Assembly (NCBI RefSeq): GCF_041080835.1
Contig: NZ_CP129684.1
Span: 1-42,795, forward strand
Length of the DNA: 42,795 bases
From: Bifidobacterium sp. WK012_4_13
GTDB lineage: Bacteria > Actinomycetota > Actinomycetes > Actinomycetales > Bifidobacteriaceae
Reading direction: 5' to 3'
The position numbers and the translations under genes are program-made. How positions within the stretch are numbered: position 1 is the first letter of the stretch; each line of letters starts with the position of its first letter. Below are positions 31,273-39,923 of this stretch, in pieces. The notes beneath the pieces are model-generated. The model made no database searches, was not told the DNA's origin, and was given only the letters and a program-made list of their open reading frames with translations.

Positions 31273-31823
31273 CCATGATCGTCGGTTATGCCAGGGTGAG
31301 CACTCTGGAGCAGAACGAGCGGTTGCAGACCGACGCGCTCACCAGGGCAGGATGCGAACGGCTGTTCACCGACCATGCGTCCGGCGCGAAGGCGCACCGG
31401 CCCGAACTGGACCATATGCTCGACACCATCCGCGAGGGGGACACGCTCGTCGTGTGGAAGCTCGACCGGCTCGGCCGTAGCGTGCAGAACCTCGTCGATC
31501 TCATGAACCTGCTGCAAGTAAAGGGAGTGGGGTTCAAAAGCCTGACGGAGAACATGGACACCACCACACCCGGAGGCGTGCTGATCTTCAACGTGTTCGC
31601 CGCGATGGCGCAGTTCGAACGCGACCTGATACGGGAACGCACCAACGCGGGATTGCAGGCCGCCAGGGCCAGGGGACACCTGGGTGGCAGGCCATCCAAG
31701 CTTGACGGGAGGCAGCGCAAACGCATCCGCGAACTCTACCAGGGCAGGACGCTCACCGTGCAGGAGATCGCCGACCAGTACCACGTCAGCCGGCAGACCA
31801 TATACAGCGTCATCAAGGCATAG
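31269..31823 (+). CDS. serine resolvase/invertase
   Basis: This 184-residue recombinase of the small serine resolvase family has GYARVST with catalytic Ser11, then GDTLVVWKLDRLGRS and MAQFERDLIRERT (the conserved Arg-rich active-site region and E-helix). A C-terminal HTH follows (TVQEIADQYHVSRQTIYSVIK, about 162-182). It could resolve plasmid multimers or move cassettes. The start is the GTG overlapping the antitoxin stop; the ATG at 31275 is equally possible. A 28-bp perfect palindrome begins within its stop codon. A 17-codon copy of its 3' end lies at 35661-35714. Confidence 0.9.
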   Translation: MTMIVGYARVSTLEQNERLQTDALTRAGCERLFTDHASGAKAHRPELDHMLDTIREGDTLVVWKLDRLGRSVQNLVDLMNLLQVKGVGFKSLTENMDTTTPGGVLIFNVFAAMAQFERDLIRERTNAGLQAARARGHLGGRPSKLDGRQRKRIRELYQGRTLTVQEIADQYHVSRQTIYSVIKA

Positions 31824-31849
31824 CTAGCTAGTTATATAACTAGCTAGCT
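31822..31849. repeat. 28-bp perfect palindrome after the resolvase gene
   Basis: AGCTAGCTAGTTAT followed directly by its reverse complement, with no spacer, beginning in the resolvase stop codon. It separates the convergent resolvase and polymerase-remnant ends. It may be a resolvase binding site (a res subsite) or a bidirectional terminator. Confidence 0.85.
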
Positions 31850-31857
31850 GCATCCGC

Positions 31858-31938
31858 TCATCGCGCCTCCGCCACGGTCAGCTCATCCCACCGTGTGGGA
31901 ATCCGGTTGCTGAGGTGCTGTCGTTTCATGTTCCATCC
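31858..31938 (-). pseudogene. 3'-end remnant of the Y-family polymerase gene
   Basis: The last 26 codons (WNMKRQHLSNRIPTRWDEL, then TVAEAR and stop) closely match the end of the polymerase at 37042-38343 (WNMKRHHLSNRGTTRWDEL, then AVAKAR). Homology ends abruptly near 31938. It shows that a polymerase gene once ended next to the resolvase. Confidence 0.85.
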
Positions 31939-31997
31939 CGTTGAGGGTCTGATCGGTGGCGGTGCTGCATGGATGCGCAGTGGACGGGAGTATCGTG

Positions 31998-32026
31998 TTG
32001 GAACTTGTGATAGCTCTGGATATGAA
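31998..32026 (+). promoter_or_regulatory. promoter of the 3-TM membrane protein gene
   Basis: TTGGAA and TATGAA with a 17-base spacer, 57 bases before the ATG at 32083. Confidence 0.5.
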
Positions 32027-32082
32027 AAAGGGTTGGTTGCTGGATAAGGTTCGGTCGGTTCGTAGGATGGCTGGAGGTGCCG

Positions 32083-32748
32083 ATGGGTCGTTGGCGCAGG
32101 TTGCTTGGTTGGATTGGCTCTGTCTGCTTCCTTATCCCGCTCGTTCCGCTCAGTGATCCGCAGGTGCGCACTAGCGTGGGAATCAGTGTGTGGGAACATC
32201 CTATGATGCCGCTGCCAGGGATGGTGCTCACACCGGAGACGTTGCTGACTACTGCCGGTCTGGTGCTCGGCGCTTTGTGCTGGCTTGCCTACGGAGTCCT
32301 GTGCATGGTGGCCGCTGGCAGACCCGGCGCGGCGGCCGGCCAACGTGTCGTTACAGGCCATGCGCGCAGGGTTCTGTGGCTTCTGACGCGCGTCATCCTC
32401 GCATTGGCGGTGTTCTGGGGATTGCTGACCGCCGGGTTCACGCTGCTGTTCGCCGATAGTTATCATGTGCTCGCGCCGCGCAGCGCTGCCGGCTGCGCCG
32501 TCGTCGTCTCGTTCGGCGAGGGCATGGCCAACTCCTCCGGCGACGTGTATCTCAAGCAGCCCGACTCCCCATGGCTCGTAGACACCGGCGGCAACTGGTC
32601 GCAGGTGCATGACGTTGTTGCCGATCCCATCCGCGAGGGTGCATGGTCGCTCATATGGCAGGGCCGTGCCGCCCATCTGAACATCTGGGGACACGACGGC
32701 ACCGTGGAGTTCCAGACGTCACCGCACGGGATCACCTGCGATCAATGA
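32083..32748 (+). CDS. three-helix membrane protein beside DUF1906 copy 2
   Basis: This 221-residue protein has membrane helices at about 6-24, 55-79 and 92-118, followed by a soluble domain of about 100 residues (beta-rich, DVYLKQPDSPWLVDTGGNWS, HLNIWGHDGTVEFQ). GGAGG lies five bases before the ATG. It is convergent with the DUF1906 gene, only 10 bases between the stops. No family recognised. Its place next to the variable 3' end of that gene would suit a cognate immunity or anchoring protein, but this is inference. Confidence 0.6.
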   Translation: MGRWRRLLGWIGSVCFLIPLVPLSDPQVRTSVGISVWEHPMMPLPGMVLTPETLLTTAGLVLGALCWLAYGVLCMVAAGRPGAAAGQRVVTGHARRVLWLLTRVILALAVFWGLLTAGFTLLFADSYHVLAPRSAAGCAVVVSFGEGMANSSGDVYLKQPDSPWLVDTGGNWSQVHDVVADPIREGAWSLIWQGRAAHLNIWGHDGTVEFQTSPHGITCDQ

Positions 32749-32758
32749 TGCGTGGCTT

Positions 32759-35173
32759 TCATCTGCTCGGTGAGGCAAGGAACCTGGCGTACACGCGGGC
32801 TAGCGCATCCGCTTGGCTGGCGGAGGGCATACCCGATGCCTTTGCTGCTGCCAACAGCAGTTTAGTGGTGAAGCCGAGGTTGACGCCCCACACGTCGATG
32901 CCATTGAGAACCATGGTGAACGCTGCAGACACGTTGTCCGGGTTTGCGTTGAACCGGCTGCTGTAGAAGTTTCTGATCCGCTGGTTGCCGTCTGCCTGAT
33001 AGATCGAGCGCATCGCGTTGCCCAGCGCCAGCCCCGAGGTATCGCCGCTCATGGCTTTCTGCAGGAGCCACCCGTCGGCGTCCGCCAGCACATCGGCGTA
33101 TGCGAAACCTCCGTCTGCGTCGACCACGCCAAGGCGCTGAGCCGCCCATGTCGACAGGTCTGCGTTTTCTCCGCTTCCTTCGTAGGAGCCCCAGAGCTGG
33201 AGCAGATCGAGCAGCCATCCGCCCAAATCACCGGCATCCGACTTGTTTGCGGCAATGTCAACGCCCCAATCGCGGTAGCCAAGGCAGGTGGCCGCCATGT
33301 GGGGGACATCCCGGTAGGATGTATTGACCGATGGCAGACTTCCAGTGGTTCCCGCAGTGCCGAGCGCTTCTTCGACAGCGGCTCTCGCAAGGACCTCCTG
33401 CTCATTTGTTGCCGGCTCCGGCGTATAAGTGTGCCACATTATGGATTTCTCTTCTCCGTCGGACCAGTATGTCGGTTTTCTTAGCCATCCGAGGATGTAG
33501 TCGGGCATGAACCCGGCGTAGGCGTTCATGGGGTTGAGCAGGCTGTTGGCCGCGTATATCGCCTTCTCTCCCTTGATCTCGGCGCTGACGATCCAGTCGT
33601 AGAGGACGTCGAGGCCGAACTGTGCGGGGGTGTCCCCGTCCTTTTCGGTGGGTGGCAGGGTGAGGGATGCTAGGTCGATGGCTGCCGCGCGCGATGAGAT
33701 GGCATCCTTGTCGATGCCTATGCTGCTGCCGCCCAGGCTGGCGGTGGTTTCCTGTATCTGGTTGTACTGCCATGCTGGCGGCATGGGGAATCCCATGTTG
33801 CCCGACCAGCCTGTGGACATGCCGGCCACGAAGACGGCCGATGCCAGACCCTTGCCGGTGAGACTCTGACATACGTTGCGGGTGCCGTACACGCCGATGG
33901 CGTATGCGCCGTTGAGGTAGGGCTTCATCCCGTCGGCGATGCCGTTGAAGAAGTCGGATACCGGTCCGGCGATGGAATCCTCGTTCGGATCATAGTCCAC
34001 TGCGAAGAAGACGGTGGATCCCATGGGCAGTCCCAGCAGCCGGCATCGCGCCGTGGCCTCGGCGCCCTGAGTTTCTCCTTCCGCAGCGGTCATGACGCTG
34101 TCGCTGTTGTTGTAGCGTTCGTGGATGGGGAACAGTCTGAGTCCCGCGGCCTTGATCGCGCCAAGCTCGGCGATGGTGATGTTCTTGCCGGACCCGACCG
34201 TGTATCGGCCAACATGCGTGTATCCGGCATCGGCGGCGCCTTGCGCCTGGCTGCCGGTGAGCTGCGTCGAGGTGTCGAACCCCTTCGTTGTCCTGTCGGG
34301 GTCCCCTGTCGATACAAGCAGCGCGCACCAGGTCCCGTAGTCACCCTCGCCAGTCACTGTCAGTTCCATGAAGGACTGGAAGCTTGACGCCTGTGCGCCG
34401 GTCTGCGCGCCGAACGATCCGTCGAATGGTGTGTCCGCATACCCGTTGAGCCGGAGCGCTCCTTGGAAGAGACGGACGTAATGGTGGGAGCTGTCCGCGT
34501 CTCCCTGGGAGACCGGAGCACTGTCGCGCAGACCCTGCCTGGTGCCGGGGCCGAAGTTGCCGTTGGCTGTCGCATCGTCCATGCCGAACTCGTACTGCAA
34601 TCCGTAGAGCATGGCCGTCTGTATCTGCCGCGAGTACAGTCCGTCGCAGGGAACCAGAGCGAAGCTGCCACGAGTGGAGTACATGCCGTTGAGCCACTGT
34701 TGCACCGTGCGAATGCTGCCGGTCCCGCTGCCCGTCTCGGGAATGACGTACGCATCCATCGACATCAGCGATGCCATGAGCTTCACATCGATGGACTGAA
34801 TCGTTGCATCCAGGCCGAGATCGGACCTGACCCGGGAAACGGATGGCACCAGGTTCGTGAATGCCATGGGATCGGTGAAGTTCCATCCCGAATACCCTTT
34901 GCACCACAGGCTTCCCGATACCAGGCGCAGCACGTTCTGCGACGTCGTCGATGCATCTATCTTCCCTATCTTCGCCGTGAACGCGGCGGTGGTGGCCGTG
35001 CCGAAACCCGAGGACACCGGAGAAATGCCAAGCTCATGCTGAAGACCTCGGCGCAGCCCATAGATCGTGTTCCACCCGGTATTTCCATCCTCCGCAAGAC
35101 TCACCCATCCGTCAACCGACCCGTATGTTGCGTTGAGCCACTGCTGTGTGGCTAGAACCATTGCATCTGCCAT
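32759..35173 (-). CDS. peptidoglycan-binding-like / DUF1906 glycoside-hydrolase-like protein, copy 2
   Basis: This 804-residue paralogue of 3587-5794 has the same order: repeats resembling peptidoglycan-binding segments (about 5-80, 150-215, 225-290; TVQQWLNGMY and CDGLYSRQ), DUF1906 domain about 300-500 (GRYTVGSGK, FFAVDYDP, IGVYGTRNVC, IGIDKDAI), then a different C-terminal region of about 295 residues that is helical and Trp-rich. The first 17 codons and the 342-base leader are identical to copy 1, while the following residues are only about 40% alike by eye. No signal peptide follows the well-placed ATG. The unlike C-termini suggest exchangeable effector or anchoring domains. Confidence 0.8.
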   Translation of the reverse strand: MADAMVLATQQWLNATYGSVDGWVSLAEDGNTGWNTIYGLRRGLQHELGISPVSSGFGTATTAAFTAKIGKIDASTTSQNVLRLVSGSLWCKGYSGWNFTDPMAFTNLVPSVSRVRSDLGLDATIQSIDVKLMASLMSMDAYVIPETGSGTGSIRTVQQWLNGMYSTRGSFALVPCDGLYSRQIQTAMLYGLQYEFGMDDATANGNFGPGTRQGLRDSAPVSQGDADSSHHYVRLFQGALRLNGYADTPFDGSFGAQTGAQASSFQSFMELTVTGEGDYGTWCALLVSTGDPDRTTKGFDTSTQLTGSQAQGAADAGYTHVGRYTVGSGKNITIAELGAIKAAGLRLFPIHERYNNSDSVMTAAEGETQGAEATARCRLLGLPMGSTVFFAVDYDPNEDSIAGPVSDFFNGIADGMKPYLNGAYAIGVYGTRNVCQSLTGKGLASAVFVAGMSTGWSGNMGFPMPPAWQYNQIQETTASLGGSSIGIDKDAISSRAAAIDLASLTLPPTEKDGDTPAQFGLDVLYDWIVSAEIKGEKAIYAANSLLNPMNAYAGFMPDYILGWLRKPTYWSDGEEKSIMWHTYTPEPATNEQEVLARAAVEEALGTAGTTGSLPSVNTSYRDVPHMAATCLGYRDWGVDIAANKSDAGDLGGWLLDLLQLWGSYEGSGENADLSTWAAQRLGVVDADGGFAYADVLADADGWLLQKAMSGDTSGLALGNAMRSIYQADGNQRIRNFYSSRFNANPDNVSAAFTMVLNGIDVWGVNLGFTTKLLLAAAKASGMPSASQADALARVYARFLASPSR

Positions 35174-35539
35174 GATAGGCATCTCCTTCAGAGATTCATC
35201 AGAATCGATAAACCTGTAAGTAACTGAATCTTGAACCGTTCGACCGGCCACGTACCCTTCGCGTGTGACCGCTCTACAAAGAGCGGGAAGAGGCGTCGGC
35301 GTATTACCCAAGCCCGTTCCTACCGCTGGAACCGTCGTCCTTGACATTTCCACGATCATTATATGCAGGCGACACACGCTGCAAGGGTCACGGAACATGA
35401 ACGTGCGATGAGCAGTAAGTGACGTCTGTGAGCCTGCTTCCTCCCAGCAGTATGATTATGGCAGGCTCCGGTCTCATCGGCGAGAATGGGGGCTTATTCT
35501 ATGAAGGGGAAAGAAATGATTCATCATCAGAACTCTATG
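35124..35539. repeat. 416-bp perfect direct repeat, copy 2
   Basis: Identical to 5745-6160. It carries the promoter (35358-35386, minus strand) and start of the DUF1906 gene on one side and the start codon plus seven codons of the divergent gene on the other. Homologous recombination between the two copies would split the molecule into circles of about 29.4 kb and 13.4 kb, if circular. Confidence 0.95.
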
Positions 35540-35617
35540 CTCAGGTTCAACGGCACTGCCGTTAGTAACTACTCGCAGTTGAACATGACCAAGCGCATCA
35601 ACATCACCACCCAATAG
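35516..35617 (+). pseudogene. chimeric remnant: start of secreted protein fused to tail of LRR lipoprotein
   Basis: A 33-codon open frame begins MIHHQNSM (identical to 6137) and continues LRFNGTAVSNYSQLNMTKRI and NITTQ, a decayed copy of the lipoprotein end near 7360-7504. The deletion removed the signal peptide, the body of the secreted protein and most of the lipoprotein. It shows that the full divergent pair was once present at this copy too. Confidence 0.82.
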
Positions 35618-35660
35618 CAGGCCAAAGACTCCGACCCTGACAACGGGCCGGAAGGAGACG

Positions 35661-35714
35661 GCTGACCAGTACCACGTCAGCCGACATACCATCCATAGCG
35701 TTATAGGCGCGTGA
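35661..35714 (+). pseudogene. 3'-end remnant of the serine resolvase gene
   Basis: The 17 codons ADQYHVSRHTIHSVIGA plus stop match the resolvase end at 31770-31823 (ADQYHVSRQTIYSVIKA). A short palindrome (GTCATATGAC, 35733-35742) follows, in the position of the 28-bp palindrome of the intact copy. Confidence 0.82.
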
Positions 35715-35785
35715 CGTGCTATACGGCTAGTCGGTCATATGACTGCGGCTATTAAGGGGTCTATCGGCAGACTATTCTGAGTCGT

Positions 35786-36985
35786 ATGAAGAATTCAGCG
35801 GACGTGGACGGGGCATCATTGATCGATACCAATGTCTGGTTCAGTCATCTTCGTTCATGCCATCTTGATGATCGGGATGCCATTCTTCAGGCGACCTTGG
35901 ATATTGAGATGTCGCTCACGGGACGCATTGACATGTTTCAGCTCAATATCTTCTTTGCGGAGGCGTCGAAGGAGCTGCGTAATGCCGTGAAGCTTTTAGA
36001 AAGCGGCATGTATGATTCCGCGTTCTATTCCGTGAGATCCGCAGTGGAACTGGCCCACATCGTGGCATATTTCTCGGGCGACGATGATCCAGCATCTAGT
36101 GAGCTGTATGAAAGATGGAAAAAAGGCGGATGGTTTCCGCCCGATGGGGAGATAAGGAAAAACCTGGCGGAGGTCTGCGCCCCGTTTCAGGAGGTCAAGG
36201 CCGCTCTGCCTGAATTCTTCGCTGAACGCAACAAGGCCTTGCGTCGTGCGAACAAGTACATTCACCGGCAGGGGTTCCGCACGTTCTACTCATTGACTCA
36301 GAGACCGGAACCCTGGTATGCAGGATATTTGCCTGCGATGCGCGATGAGTTCCATGCGTTCATCATGGGTGCAGTGACCGAGATCATCCTGCTGCGACTG
36401 AGCGTGGATCCCTTCCCGATTCTGCTCCGCGATCCTGACGTGATGTATAAGATCCATTATGTTTCTCAGACCAAGCCGCTGTCGGACACGGTCGTGGACC
36501 TGTTTCTGACCCCTAAGATAATTGACTCGTACCGTTCCACAAGCTTCTATTCCCAGCTTGCCGAAGAATTCTCGGGTAATGAGCCGTTCTCCAAGGCAAC
36601 CTACAACCTGTTCAACTTCGGGATATACCATCATGCCGATCACGATAAGATCATGCAACAATTCAAGCTTCTCGGAAAATCGGACCGTATGGCTGTTCGC
36701 ATCTTCGAATGCATGCCAGACGTGTCGTGCATATTCACAGAATCCGGACTGAAAATGTACATGGCGGAATCATTTGTTCTCAAGAGCGGCCCTCTCATCA
36801 GCTCTGACGACTTCAGAACAGATCAAGGACAGCCAGGCATCGTTAACCGGCCTTGCCCCCAGGGATACGAAACTCTCATACACATTGATGGTGACGCCTA
36901 TATGTTGAATCATGCCCACCCTTTATCCACCGATTCCATGCGGAGTCTTGAAAGACTGAAGTCAGACATTGAAGCCGACTCCTAG
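35786..36985 (+). CDS. HEPN-like protein of unknown function (leaderless)
   Basis: This 399-residue soluble protein has a helical segment (about 55-95, ASKELRNAVKLLESGMYDS, then AFYSVRSAVELAHIVAYF) typical of HEPN helices. Further on is RRANKYIHRQGF (about 152-163), which could be the R-x(4-6)-H motif of HEPN nucleases. The remainder is mixed alpha/beta with no known match. TATTCT lies seven bases before the ATG and no ribosome site is seen, so a leaderless message is likely. It occupies the space between a resolvase 3' remnant and the polymerase 3' end. A defence or abortive-infection role is plausible but unproven. Confidence 0.6.
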   Translation: MKNSADVDGASLIDTNVWFSHLRSCHLDDRDAILQATLDIEMSLTGRIDMFQLNIFFAEASKELRNAVKLLESGMYDSAFYSVRSAVELAHIVAYFSGDDDPASSELYERWKKGGWFPPDGEIRKNLAEVCAPFQEVKAALPEFFAERNKALRRANKYIHRQGFRTFYSLTQRPEPWYAGYLPAMRDEFHAFIMGAVTEIILLRLSVDPFPILLRDPDVMYKIHYVSQTKPLSDTVVDLFLTPKIIDSYRSTSFYSQLAEEFSGNEPFSKATYNLFNFGIYHHADHDKIMQQFKLLGKSDRMAVRIFECMPDVSCIFTESGLKMYMAESFVLKSGPLISSDDFRTDQGQPGIVNRPCPQGYETLIHIDGDAYMLNHAHPLSTDSMRSLERLKSDIEADS

Positions 36986-37041
36986 AGGATGCCCGTAAAA
37001 AGGTGCTCCTACCATGCTCACAGAGAGACAGCGTTAAAGGA

Positions 37042-38343
37042 TCATCGTGCCTTCGCCACGGCCAGCTCATCCCACCGTGTGGTGCCTCGGTTGCTGAGGT
37101 GGTGTCGTTTCATGTTCCATGCGGCGCCGGTTTCCTGGCGTGCCCTGCCCTTGCCTTTCATGCCGGCCCAGCCGATGCCGACGCTTTGCAGCCCGAATTT
37201 CCGGTTGGCCTGGTCGAGGATCGTGCCCAGGCCATTGTCACGCTTGGCGTCCATCCCGTCGAAGGTCGTGTATGACGCGGCGTCGGTGAGTGCGCCGAGC
37301 ATGACGCCGGCCCGCACGTATCTGGCGTGTGGGTCGATCATGCGGGGGAGTGTGCCCACGGCTGCCCTGGCGATGGTGAGCGGGTCGTCTGCCGGGTCGG
37401 TGAGGATGATGCTGCCGCTTCTGGACTGGTAGTCCTGGTTGAAGGGGCTGGTGGCGATGAACACGGTGACCATGCCGGCCAGGGATCCTTGCTTGCGTAG
37501 CCGGATGGATGCCTGCTGCGCGTAGGTGCTGACTGCTGCGGAGAGGTCGGGCAGGCCGGTTATGGGCTGGCCGAACATTCTGCTGCACATGAGCTGCTGT
37601 TTCCTGGTGCCGTCGATGGCGTCGAAATCGTCCAGTTCGATGGAGGGTATGCCTTGCAGTTCCAATACCGTGCGTTGCAGGAGCACGGAGAACAGGTGAC
37701 GGATCCTGGATGGATCCGCGCGTGCGAGGTCGCCGGCCGTGGTGATGCTCATGCCTTGAAGCTTTCTGGTGAGGCGTCGGCCGACGCCCCACACTTCCGA
37801 CACGTCGATCCGGTCGAGCACGTCCGGCTCCTGGGATCTAAGCAGATCCCAGTCGCCTATGCCGCCGCCCTGGTGCTTGATGTAGTGGCTGACGATCTTC
37901 GCCAACGTCCTGGTGGGGGCGGTGGCGATGGTGAGCGGGATGCCGATGCCTTGCAGCACCGTTTCCCGCATTCTTGTGCAGACGATCCTGGTGCGCTGCG
38001 GATCCTGGAAGCCTCGCAGGAAGCATTCGTCTATCGAGTAGATCTCCTGGCCGGGAAGGGCCGCGGCCATGAGCCGCATCATGCGCCTGGACAGGCTCGC
38101 ATACAGTTCGTAGTTGCTGCTCCTGGCTATCACGCCATCATGCTGTGCCTGGCCTCTGATCTTGAACCAGGGCGTGCCGTTGCTGATGCCGAGCAGCTTC
38201 GCCTCGCGGCTGCGCGAGACCACGCACCCGTCATTGTTGGAGAGCACCACGAGCGGCCGGCGTGCGAGTTCGGGGTGGAACACTCTCTCGCATGACGCAT
38301 AGAAGCTATCCGCGTCGGCCAGCACGAACATGCGTCCACTCAT
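37042..38343 (-). CDS. Y-family (UmuC/DinB-type) DNA polymerase
   Basis: This 433-residue translesion polymerase opens with FVLADADSFYASCE (metal-binding Asp10) and has NNDGCVVSRS (about 37-46) and YSIDECFL (Asp105, Glu106), the three hallmark motifs of UmuC-like polymerases. A helix-hairpin-helix around VSEVWGVGRRLTRKL and a little-finger region follow. Plasmid-borne UmuC homologues (ImpB/MucB type) give DNA-damage tolerance; no umuD partner is present here. The ATG at 38343 has AGAAGG 9 bases upstream, while the GTG three codons earlier is too close. Its last 26 codons are repeated as a remnant at 31858. Confidence 0.92.
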   Translation of the reverse strand: MSGRMFVLADADSFYASCERVFHPELARRPLVVLSNNDGCVVSRSREAKLLGISNGTPWFKIRGQAQHDGVIARSSNYELYASLSRRMMRLMAAALPGQEIYSIDECFLRGFQDPQRTRIVCTRMRETVLQGIGIPLTIATAPTRTLAKIVSHYIKHQGGGIGDWDLLRSQEPDVLDRIDVSEVWGVGRRLTRKLQGMSITTAGDLARADPSRIRHLFSVLLQRTVLELQGIPSIELDDFDAIDGTRKQQLMCSRMFGQPITGLPDLSAAVSTYAQQASIRLRKQGSLAGMVTVFIATSPFNQDYQSRSGSIILTDPADDPLTIARAAVGTLPRMIDPHARYVRAGVMLGALTDAASYTTFDGMDAKRDNGLGTILDQANRKFGLQSVGIGWAGMKGKGRARQETGAAWNMKRHHLSNRGTTRWDELAVAKAR

Positions 38344-38730
38344 CGGCATCACCCTTCTTCGAGGACGTTCATTCTATCTGCCGGCCGCGATGTGATCCGC
38401 GTCTCCCGGATCACATCATTCGATGAGCTAGGGGAGACGGACTGCCCGCAGAGGGACAGACCGGTTTTCGTCGCCTTACGGCCTATGGCGGTAAGGCTGA
38501 ACAGGTTGGATGGTGGGGTTTTCCTGCCACCTTCCACTCTGGCACAACCCGCTGCGAGTCAAGCCGGATGTGTCCCGGCCCACGCCTCGCTTTCGTCTTC
38601 GGGGATATAAAAGCGTATCCCCTTGGGCTTCGCTCCCCATGTTCCGATCCACACACGGCTTGACTCTCCGCTTCCTGTTGTGCCGGCATTCCAGGCGTCA
38701 GGAAAACAGTTGGATACACAAAGGAGAGTC
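38344..38730. promoter_or_regulatory. gene-free leader region with hairpins before the 38731 operon
   Basis: No gene is supported here. GCCTTAC/GTAAGGC (38473-38497) and GGGGATA/TATCCCC (38601-38622, loop containing TATAAAAG) are clear inverted repeats. The second could be an operator around a -10 element (TATAAA, 38606-38611). The region probably contains the promoter and leader of the small-protein operon. Confidence 0.4.
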
Positions 38731-39180
38731 ATGATGACGAACACGTTCTGCGACGACTTCAGGGCAATGACCGCCGAGAGGATGGCCGGGTCGATGGAGG
38801 ACATGACCTACGCCTACGAGCAGACCAGAGTCCCCAAGGCACACTACAGGAAGATGCTCGCCACCGGCATCGAGCAGGTGATGGAAGCCAGCGTCGAAAT
38901 CAACTTGATACAGCCCTACATCAGCATCATCAAGCAGATGATAAACGAAAACCCCAAGAGCTTCTACAAGGCACTGCTGTGCATCGACGCGAAGGTGACC
39001 ATGACCACTATCCGCACCAGCGAATGGGAAGCACTGGAAGACATGTGGCAGTCACACCAATCGAAGGACGACCCCAACCATGGCGGCCACCTGCCCAAGG
39101 CCACCATCGACACGTTCAAGGACATAGCCAAGCACGGCCTCGACCAACTCAGCAACGAGCTTGACGACAAGCAGAAATAG
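38731..39180 (+). CDS. hypothetical helical protein, first of a small-protein operon
   Basis: This 149-residue soluble, largely helical protein has no recognised family. Its ATG has AAAGGAG seven bases upstream; earlier open frame lacks a site. It has a polar N-terminus (MTNTFCDDFRAMTAERM), Met-rich helices in the middle and a Lys/Asp-rich end. It is followed 45 bases later by the zinc-ribbon-like gene. Confidence 0.62.
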   Translation: MMTNTFCDDFRAMTAERMAGSMEDMTYAYEQTRVPKAHYRKMLATGIEQVMEASVEINLIQPYISIIKQMINENPKSFYKALLCIDAKVTMTTIRTSEWEALEDMWQSHQSKDDPNHGGHLPKATIDTFKDIAKHGLDQLSNELDDKQK

Positions 39181-39225
39181 CCAATCAACAGCAATCAAAT
39201 GAAACAGAACCAAGGAGAGAACATC

Positions 39226-39573
39226 ATGGCAAACACCTACTACCACTGCTCAAGGTGCGGCAGACAAGTCGAAGAAAACGAAGCATGTGACGAACACTTT
39301 ACCTGCGAATGCCGATTGGAACCACAACCAGACGTCAAGACCACGACTGCGGTCATCAGTCTTGAAAAGCTCGGCATAGCCGCCTATGAACCAGACGAGC
39401 AGGAAATAGAGGACGCGCTCATCAACGACTATTACGACACACTCAGGTACGAGCAGGGACGTGCCGTGGCCGACCAGTGGGAAAAGGAAAAGCGCGAGGC
39501 ATTCCACCAATGGATGCGACACCACGATGAACAAGTCATCAGAAATCAACAGAAGAAGGAAGGTGAAGACTGA
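39226..39573 (+). CDS. small zinc-ribbon-like protein
   Basis: This 115-residue protein starts with a likely zinc site: CSRCGR, then CDEH and CEC within residues 7-29 (C-x2-C, later C-x5-C-x-C). A helical, charged C-terminal part (EQGRAVADQWEKEKREAFHQ) follows. AAGGAGA lies 7 bases before the ATG. Its stop and the next start share a base (TGATG), so translation is coupled. Function unknown. Confidence 0.62.
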   Translation: MANTYYHCSRCGRQVEENEACDEHFTCECRLEPQPDVKTTTAVISLEKLGIAAYEPDEQEIEDALINDYYDTLRYEQGRAVADQWEKEKREAFHQWMRHHDEQVIRNQQKKEGED

Positions 39574-39923
39574 TGGCCCGCCCGAACGGAACGGAGGAAC
39601 TGTATTCGATACGCCTTGGAATCGAGGCGCGGGAAGCGCCAGTCGCCGCACTCTACAGTGACCTGAGACTGAACCCCGAACAGGTTCCACACGGCTGGCA
39701 CCGGTATTCGATTCGTGAGACGGACGGGGGCAGCGGGGAGCCGGCCACCATCGAACGGCATGTGCTGGTGAACCATCTGATGGACATTCTCACCACGGAA
39801 AACCTGGACAGCCTCATCGAAAAAAACGACGGCTGTCTGAACATCAGCGACTACGACTACGACGATTCACATTGCGTATCATTCCCCAAATCGATTCTTT
39901 CGCCACGATACTTCCACGACTGA
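39573..39923 (+). CDS. LPD28-like domain protein
   Basis: This 116-residue protein follows the pattern of large-polyvalent-protein-associated domain 28 as I know it: ELYSIRLGIEAREAPVAALY, then WHRYSIRETDG and the ATIERHVLVNHLMDIL strand-helix. Such domains are found in plasmid and phage accessory proteins of unclear role. Translationally coupled to the zinc-ribbon-like protein. Family assignment is moderate. Confidence 0.6.
   Translation: MARPNGTEELYSIRLGIEAREAPVAALYSDLRLNPEQVPHGWHRYSIRETDGGSGEPATIERHVLVNHLMDILTTENLDSLIEKNDGCLNISDYDYDDSHCVSFPKSILSPRYFHD

Noticed and set aside
31858..32694. 278-codon minus-strand frame across the membrane-protein gene
   Set aside because: Only the last 26 codons resemble a real protein (the polymerase tail); the rest is antisense to the 3-TM protein gene and His/Pro-rich.
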